From assembly GCA_013187285.1 (NCBI GenBank), contig JABMIG010000096.1:189177-253176 (forward strand): a DNA stretch of 64,000 bases, written 5' to 3'. This stretch comes from Cyclotella cryptica (Eukaryota > Bacillariophyta > Thalassiosirophyceae > Thalassiosirales > Thalassiosiraceae). Of the stretch, positions 59,901-64,000 are shown one piece after another. Both the position numbers and the translations under genes were made by a program. How positions within the stretch are numbered: position 1 is the first letter of the stretch; each line of letters begins with the position of its first letter. The notes under the pieces were generated by a model, which searched no databases, was not told where the DNA came from, and saw nothing but the letters and a program-made list of their open reading frames with translations.

Positions 59901-62455
59901 CACGCTGATAGGAAATACGCCCCATGTCCTTTAGACTTGTAAGCATTTAGCATCACCGTGCTGATTGCTGTCCAGGCCGCGGGAGCTGCTCCGCTTCCTT
60001 GTACTAGTCCCATGTAGGGATTCTCAATCGTCCCCCCGTAGCTACGGGTCGCTAGGCCAAAGCCCGTTTTCAAGAAGAATCGCATCGTCTGAACACAGAG
60101 GAGATAACATTTCACGATTGTCAGGGGGATGTTCATCGCTTGAAGCGCGAAGCTCACTGCAGCATGGTTCACTGCATCGTAGCAATTCGCGGCGTCGGTA
60201 CTGGAAATTGCTGTTCTACAGTGAAGAACGTTGGCCTGGTCTAGGAACAGTTGTTTGCATATGGATGAGTCAAGTGCAGTTTTGCCCGAGGTCGCGCCTT
60301 GTTCCAAAGGTAAAACTCCTGATGTCCTCATACGTGCAGTCATCTTGCGTGCAAAGTGCACCTTCAACCACCAGTTGAAGTCCGCTTCCAGGAGACAGAT
60401 AGCCCGTAGTTTATCAATCCGGTTGTTTCCGGCTACCTTCTCTAAAAGAACTGTCACACCCTCCCTCCATCTATCAAGCGGGCGACCCCGTTGAGATGCA
60501 AGATTTATACTTTGAACTTGTAAGGCAACCAGGCCCTCATTCCCAGTGATGGCTCGATAATGTCCAAAGTGTCTTCCACTTTTGGAAGACGAGGTGGCTT
60601 CTTTCGATCTGGCCCAAAACCCAATGAAGTCTTCTGGAGTCACATCACTGTCTGATTCAGAATGATCCACACACTCTAGGCGCAAGCGTGCACATGACCG
60701 TAGCAAGTCCACTGTTACTGTGTCCCAATCAGAAGAGAATGTGTAGTCATTGTCTAAGATTTGTTGCGCTGCGGCTGTGTCTCCTAGGTCACCAATTACA
60801 GCATGTAAAGAAGCTGCTGAAAGTGGCGCATGTTTGCCCAGTGAGAATTGTTCGCCAAGATGTTCACCACAGGTTTCTTCTACTTCACCTCTTTCAGTGA
60901 TAGTGCGCGCATCCCCGTCAGAGGAAATCCCCACGCTTAGGACCGACCTGCCTCGAGAGTCCTTGACGACCCTGTTGATGTTCTGCTGTCTTTGTCTTGC
61001 TGCTTCGCGACGTATTATCCTGAGAACTTCCGTAGATGTCTGGTCGTCACCCTGATTCTTCGCTACATCCAATCGCCACTGGAGATGTTTTTGTCTAAGG
61101 GCGGGTGCCTCAGATTTTAACTCAAAGAGATGTTCAAGGCAGGCTTGTAGTCGTTGCTGGACTTCTACCTTGCTCAAAGATAGGGGATCCAAGATGTTGG
61201 CCCGACGTGATGCCCGAACGAGGTTCCTGGTGTCAGGGACTTTCCCTTCATGCCAGCGAAGTAGCCATTTTAAAACAGCACGTCGCTTGAGCCACTGCCC
61301 AATAGTTGGACTGAACTCAATCGCACAGCTCTTGAATTTTGTGCATACCTTCTCCGAGTTCCTCATCAGTCCACCCATCTCCTTGTCCCATTTGTTGTGC
61401 ATTTGGTGTAGCAACTCCGGAGACAGCTCGCCGCTCATCGAACGAATAGTCTCCAGCTTTTCTGCCATATTATGCCTTGCTGTGAGGTCCGATAGCTTGG
61501 TACAGTATTTCCTGCGGATCCTTGTGATTTTACATGTCAGAGTACGCGATTTTGGATGAGCAATAGTGGGATAATCACCCCCAAATAGGGACGCTGCAGA
61601 CACTTCCAGTACAAATACCCGGTGATCACCAACCCCGTGCCAGTGAGGGTAACACATAGCGTGTCCGCTTTCTATGCCAGGGGTACCGAAAATAGTGGAG
61701 ATTTTCCCAGTTCCACGAGAATGAGAATTTGGTACTCGCTCGCCCATAGCTCGTTCCATTAAACACCCCATATGAATGTCGGGTTTAGCTAACCGGACAG
61801 CTAATTTCCCACTGTATACATCTTGGTTCGCATCGATGCAGAGGATTACTTCCTCCCCCGCACTTCTCCATGTTGCAATTTGACTAGCGATATCTGAGAT
61901 AAATAGGGCTGAAGGCTGCCTGAATTCGCCACGTGCTTGAAAGTTTCTCGAGTGTTGTTCCCACACAGTGTGCCCCCTTGCCGACTTCCCTGGCTTGCAG
62001 GGTAGATATCCTGCTATCACCCTCGTGCTCCTCTCAGCGGTTCCAACTCTGATCCATGCCCATCGTCCCAAACCAGTGCTGTCACTGCCCACCTCTGTTA
62101 CCAGATCGCTAATGCGACCAATCGACGTGATGGCTGTGCCGCCCATCTGATCGCGATTTATGGTTTCATTAATATTGTTGGCAGCCACTCCATTAGTAGA
62201 GACATGTGAACACAGGAGCTGCGAGAATTGCCTCTTCGCTGGCACCAAACCCCAATGACATTGACTCTCACAACCAGCTACTATGTCAATCTGCAGATCT
62301 TTCACCAATTGATTCAGCCTATCTATCTTCCACCCATGAGAGAAGAGGCCTAAGCTATTCCAATTTTCGAACATGAGGTGCACCCATCCACCGCCTTTCT
62401 TTTTGGGCATATAACCGACACCACCCTCCTGGAGCAGATGTACCAGTTGCTCCAT
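56930..62455 (-). CDS. LINE ORF2: APE endonuclease, reverse transcriptase, RNase H, CCHC finger
   Basis: 1841 codons, ATG at 62453-62455; the same frame is open for 19 more codons upstream. An APE-type endonuclease fills residues about 28-290: MFENWNSLGLF (Asn), VILCIDANQDVY (Asp near 203), ending HGVGDHRVFVLEV (Asp-His near 277). The reverse transcriptase lies at about 640-930: KLRAICLLEADFNWWL, AISSTDAANCYDAVNH (first catalytic Asp), GLVQGSGAAPAAW and ALLYVDDTDLLHMD (YVDD near 863). RNase H lies at about 1375-1530: CHDGSFMPDSDD, SNYRGELIGSIAA, RIFCDNMGVV and LNVMADKLAKDC. CPCCGQMNESKGHITRC near 1640 is a zinc finger. The C-terminal IHHVLGITHKQWIFRNTRTH / PQHRYLLELDFSELGSG block is a conserved tail of algal and oomycete elements. 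All core catalytic residues appear present. Confidence 0.92.
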   Translation of the reverse strand: MEQLVHLLQEGGVGYMPKKKGGGWVHLMFENWNSLGLFSHGWKIDRLNQLVKDLQIDIVAGCESQCHWGLVPAKRQFSQLLCSHVSTNGVAANNINETINRDQMGGTAITSIGRISDLVTEVGSDSTGLGRWAWIRVGTAERSTRVIAGYLPCKPGKSARGHTVWEQHSRNFQARGEFRQPSALFISDIASQIATWRSAGEEVILCIDANQDVYSGKLAVRLAKPDIHMGCLMERAMGERVPNSHSRGTGKISTIFGTPGIESGHAMCYPHWHGVGDHRVFVLEVSAASLFGGDYPTIAHPKSRTLTCKITRIRRKYCTKLSDLTARHNMAEKLETIRSMSGELSPELLHQMHNKWDKEMGGLMRNSEKVCTKFKSCAIEFSPTIGQWLKRRAVLKWLLRWHEGKVPDTRNLVRASRRANILDPLSLSKVEVQQRLQACLEHLFELKSEAPALRQKHLQWRLDVAKNQGDDQTSTEVLRIIRREAARQRQQNINRVVKDSRGRSVLSVGISSDGDARTITERGEVEETCGEHLGEQFSLGKHAPLSAASLHAVIGDLGDTAAAQQILDNDYTFSSDWDTVTVDLLRSCARLRLECVDHSESDSDVTPEDFIGFWARSKEATSSSKSGRHFGHYRAITGNEGLVALQVQSINLASQRGRPLDRWREGVTVLLEKVAGNNRIDKLRAICLLEADFNWWLKVHFARKMTARMRTSGVLPLEQGATSGKTALDSSICKQLFLDQANVLHCRTAISSTDAANCYDAVNHAAVSFALQAMNIPLTIVKCYLLCVQTMRFFLKTGFGLATRSYGGTIENPYMGLVQGSGAAPAAWTAISTVMLNAYKSKGHGAYFLSAWSGICLGIAALLYVDDTDLLHMDTGCLSESQFIQRVQSGTTYWAHLLQATGGNLKPEKCYWYLLSYKFVKGTAVLKPVKDLKQYKLHIPQPGSRPVTIELRDPNAASEVLGVWSCPSGLGTTQLDHMLGKGRRWGQRVVNSSLRPSEVWHSFRTQAMPSVRYGLIAVMNDPTTVDDAFGAWYYSILPALGVNRNIAKDWRTLPTQYQGLGLPLMSLEKLAITLQYLQRHWGRQSSMGHILRSIFELTQIEVGLAGNFLCRDFSVFGGLASHTWFKTLWEYMSRYRVSVDLGNVDVPPVRQRDKVVMEEVVKIIPSAQWISFNRVRKHYKVYFMSQLTLCDGITVNPAKLGHPEWELPDSTMKFSIEHPTRADFCTWKETVAILTSSTFRLSPRLGKHIRLPYDTVQWRTDETNTMLVKETRDGNQTIYLPMSTRYPTRGRQLYKPTTDTRDTATCSYIASVHQVSSGIVSVHSQSLLMPSPPPRRILTLQQALSQLPQCQFLQGVKVTGDGAWLIEAFKRGSLLACHDGSFMPDSDDTRCSAALVLLCEVTGNLATITYCERTAAGIASNYRGELIGSIAATAVLIALQALTSPPSSRTYRIFCDNMGVVQHANSRFRPLPEKQAQADLLYLLRYNLDRLALDVKYIHVYGHLDADTHFNQLTLPQQLNVMADKLAKDCLLEGIKTGVMHGPTYPEEPIRIWIYGQKATSSIRAALYATWGSQTAQRLLSRKGIVCRSHFHHIAWDAVGRAMTSYPQMFALWITKHVSGFSGTNRQLSRIDPAVANRCPCCGQMNESKGHITRCTNAGRTRVFEKSVEKLLDWMEDTHCDKNIVECLEEYLLRRGRRTMSSIASSLPHLLGWATEMDELGWDNFMEGRVGSTLFRMQKQELKRSGSRRHIHSWSTEFIHHVLGITHKQWIFRNTRTHICLLDGKTEAEHLSIMEQVGRLLFTNPHHLLPQHRYLLELDFSELGSGSTTNRQYWLASLTSP

Positions 62456-63013
62456 TTCTGCATATCCGTGTCTGCTACACTTGAGGGCATGACAGTATCC
62501 CGCTCAATGTAATCCTCTCGCGTGAGGAACACTCCTTGACTCTGACGTGTGCCTTGAGCCATCGCCTGTTCGATATGAGTGTCCGTGGGAGAGCATTTGA
62601 CATGGAAGGACTTACAGCCGCGAAGAAAGGCCCTGTATTTGCGTCGTTGGTCCGCTGATGCTTGGGAGGCCCGCCACTGATCTTGTCTCCGTTGACTCTT
62701 GGCCCGTCTGTTAGATCTTCGATGTACGCCAGAATTTCCTAAAGTTCCATTTGATATTTGATTAGAGCACCCCCTGGTGCAATCCCCGTCGACGTCGATC
62801 CCCTGAGACGCCGCTTGGTTTACCCCCGTAACACTACTCCTCCCTGCGAGAGGACTAGCGGCCAGGCTTGGAAAGGCATGAGTCGGTCCCGCCTGCGCTG
62901 AAGGACCCACCCATGTTTGAGTACTTCGTCTGGTGCCCCGTCCCTTAGTACTCCTCAGGGATGGGGGTGGCAATGACCTTATGCTCCCTGCGGAGCTGCA
63001 CCGCCACCCTCAT
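62350..63013 (-). other. LINE middle open frame, overlapping ORF1 and ORF2
   Basis: Open from just after a TGA near 63013 down to 62350, without an early ATG. It is basic and Arg/Gln-rich (NRRAKSQRRQDQWRASQ ...), then KYRAFLRGCKSFHVKC and GVFLTREDYIERDTVMPS. It overlaps the end of ORF1 by about 33 bp and the extended start of ORF2 by up to about 160 bp. It lies one frame back (-1) from ORF1, and ORF2 lies one frame back from it. It could be read by -1 frameshifting, by reinitiation at an internal ATG, or simply be the worn N-terminus of ORF2. Composition suggests nucleic-acid binding. Confidence 0.45.
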
Positions 63014-64000
63014 CTTGGGGACGAGCAGCTCCGCTTCCACTGAGGCGGGGGGGAACCTGCTGGTTGATACCAGCTAACATTTGTGTGAGTTGTTGCATTT
63101 GTTGCTTAAGCTCATTGATTTCAGCGGCTTGCTCCGCATTTTGCGCCTTGGAGTCCGCCAGTTGTTTTGCGTACTCCTTGGCACGAAGAACTCGATTTTG
63201 TGTTGCTTCGGAGTTTACAGTCGAGGCGCCTACAGTGTCGCCATCACCTGTCAATGCCGAAGCCCCACTGACCCTGCTCCCAATATCGGAGGCCTTAACA
63301 CCCGGGTCGTATCCTAGCTCCTTAAGAAGTCTCTTACGAACCGTGTCTGACATATCCACGAACGTGTCTTTTTGCGCATTGCCAGCCAATAGTTTCTTAC
63401 GTACGTACGGGTCATACCTTGCATTGTCCTGTAGATAGGTGTCAGCTTTTACCGCAAAGTGAGAGGTGGCAGTTAAAGTTACCGGGTCCCACGAGGACTG
63501 CGACGCAAGCTGTGCTTTTTCAATGTAGAATGAACGCATAAGACGCATACGGGTACTTTCACAGTACCCACATTGAATTAACCAGTGGTGCATAAAGCAA
63601 GCCAGGTTTGCGACCGTACGCTTGGCAAACTCATATTTCTCCCGATAAAGCGGGTCGTGAGGGTCATAGGCAACAACAATTCCTGATATCCCTGTTTCCG
63701 GACCGCGGCAGACCATCACAGCCGTATGAAAGATTTGACTATCGTTGAATCTTATTCGCTGGAGTTCTTTACGGAGTGTTGTTTTCGCGTAAGGAGGTTT
63801 AGGGCGAACCGTCCCGGAGGGTGTGTCGATAGGCTCCATTTTAACTTTGACTTCGTAGTCGTAGAGTTGTACTTCTCCGTATTCCACGATGGTGGTCGCA
63901 ATGTTATATCCCATGCTGATTCTGCCGTGCTTGTGGTGGGCCCGAGTGCGATCCATATTCACCACGTTACCCGGAACATCCATGATAAATGCAGACGGAC
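62979..64000 (-). CDS. LINE ORF1 (gag-like), partial at window edge
   Basis: The frame is open from the window edge; the first visible ATG is at 63981-63983 and only five in-frame codons precede it, so the true start may lie outside. It ends in TAA at 62979-62981. The 334 visible residues show an N-terminal region with no recognised fold (YDYEVKVKMEPIDTPSG, FHTAVMVCRGPETGISGIV, ANLACFMHHWLIQCGYCES), then a Ser/Thr-rich segment and a coiled coil (RAKEYAKQLADSKAQNAEQ, INELKQQMQQLTQML), and a Pro/Gly tail. A coiled coil fits the trimerising ORF1 proteins of LINEs. No zinc knuckle is seen in this ORF. Confidence 0.7.
   Translation of the reverse strand, partial: PSAFIMDVPGNVVNMDRTRAHHKHGRISMGYNIATTIVEYGEVQLYDYEVKVKMEPIDTPSGTVRPKPPYAKTTLRKELQRIRFNDSQIFHTAVMVCRGPETGISGIVVAYDPHDPLYREKYEFAKRTVANLACFMHHWLIQCGYCESTRMRLMRSFYIEKAQLASQSSWDPVTLTATSHFAVKADTYLQDNARYDPYVRKKLLAGNAQKDTFVDMSDTVRKRLLKELGYDPGVKASDIGSRVSGASALTGDGDTVGASTVNSEATQNRVLRAKEYAKQLADSKAQNAEQAAEINELKQQMQQLTQMLAGINQQVPPRLSGSGAARPQDEGGGAAPQGA

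Larger units (their letters stand above)
56640..64000 (-). mobile_element. LINE (non-LTR retrotransposon), nearly complete, runs to the window edge
   Basis: Minus-strand element with ORF1 (about 62979-64000), a middle open frame (about 62350-63013) and a large ORF2 (56930-62455) encoding endonuclease, RT and RNase H. No stop or frameshift interrupts ORF2, so the copy looks young and possibly active. The 5' end is outside the window and the 3' end lies somewhere in 56640-56900. The clade is not assigned: RNase H plus a C-terminal CCHC finger resembles the I group, and similar proteins are frequent in stramenopile algae. Confidence 0.85.

Overview
The window is nuclear DNA from a eukaryote, most likely a diatom or closely related stramenopile alga. 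The evidence is short GT-AG introns of about 55-200 bp in otherwise compact genes, a Ty1/copia lineage whose protein wording is that of the diatom CoDi group, and a large RNase-H-bearing LINE of a type common in these algae. The species call is inference; no rRNA, tRNA or organelle marker is present.

Layout. 1-2060: no gene seen. About 2060-6116: a PIF/Harbinger DNA transposon with a Myb/SANT-like partner gene (+) facing its DDE transposase (-). 6117-21077: a nest of elements, made of a 5'-truncated copia fossil (6117-9757), a Ty3/gypsy-like gag remnant (about 10080-11931), a CACTG-ended DNA transposon carrying two broken histone H3 copies (11932-15303), and a second, longer copia fossil (15304-21077). 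22755-26366: host genes, CNOT4 (+) convergent with a small Lys/Ser-rich protein (-). 26546-32009: three MITE-like elements and a second, older Harbinger element (about 28500-31450). 33450-34305: an Alba-domain gene (-). 34306-45612: gene-poor DNA with a second CACTG-ended transposon (38991-42878) built largely of about 14 tandem units, then a 1.3 kb GA microsatellite. 45613-49348: two convergent host genes, a REEP/TB2-HVA22-type membrane protein (+) and a SAM-dependent methyltransferase (-). 49349-54883: gene-poor, with a MITE at 52745-53194. 54884-56379: a 2-oxoglutarate/Fe(II) oxygenase (-). About 56640-64000: a LINE (-) with an intact 1841-codon endonuclease/RT/RNase H ORF and an ORF1 that reaches the window edge.

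The host genes are housekeeping types (mRNA decay/ubiquitin ligase, nucleic-acid binding, ER shaping, RNA or protein methylation, hydroxylation) with no sign of an operon or shared pathway. Three of them could be completed across introns by reading splice sites (Alba, methyltransferase, oxygenase); CNOT4 has one unexplained frame change in a G-rich linker.

The most unusual item is the pair of CACTG-ended transposons. Their internal about 170-190 bp tandem unit has a donor-like GTGAGT and an acceptor-like TTxCAG in most repeats, with a 7-bp palindromic stem (AACTCAG/CTGAGTT), so the array looks like a serial exon-intron string. One of the two also carries inverted, decayed histone H3 copies.
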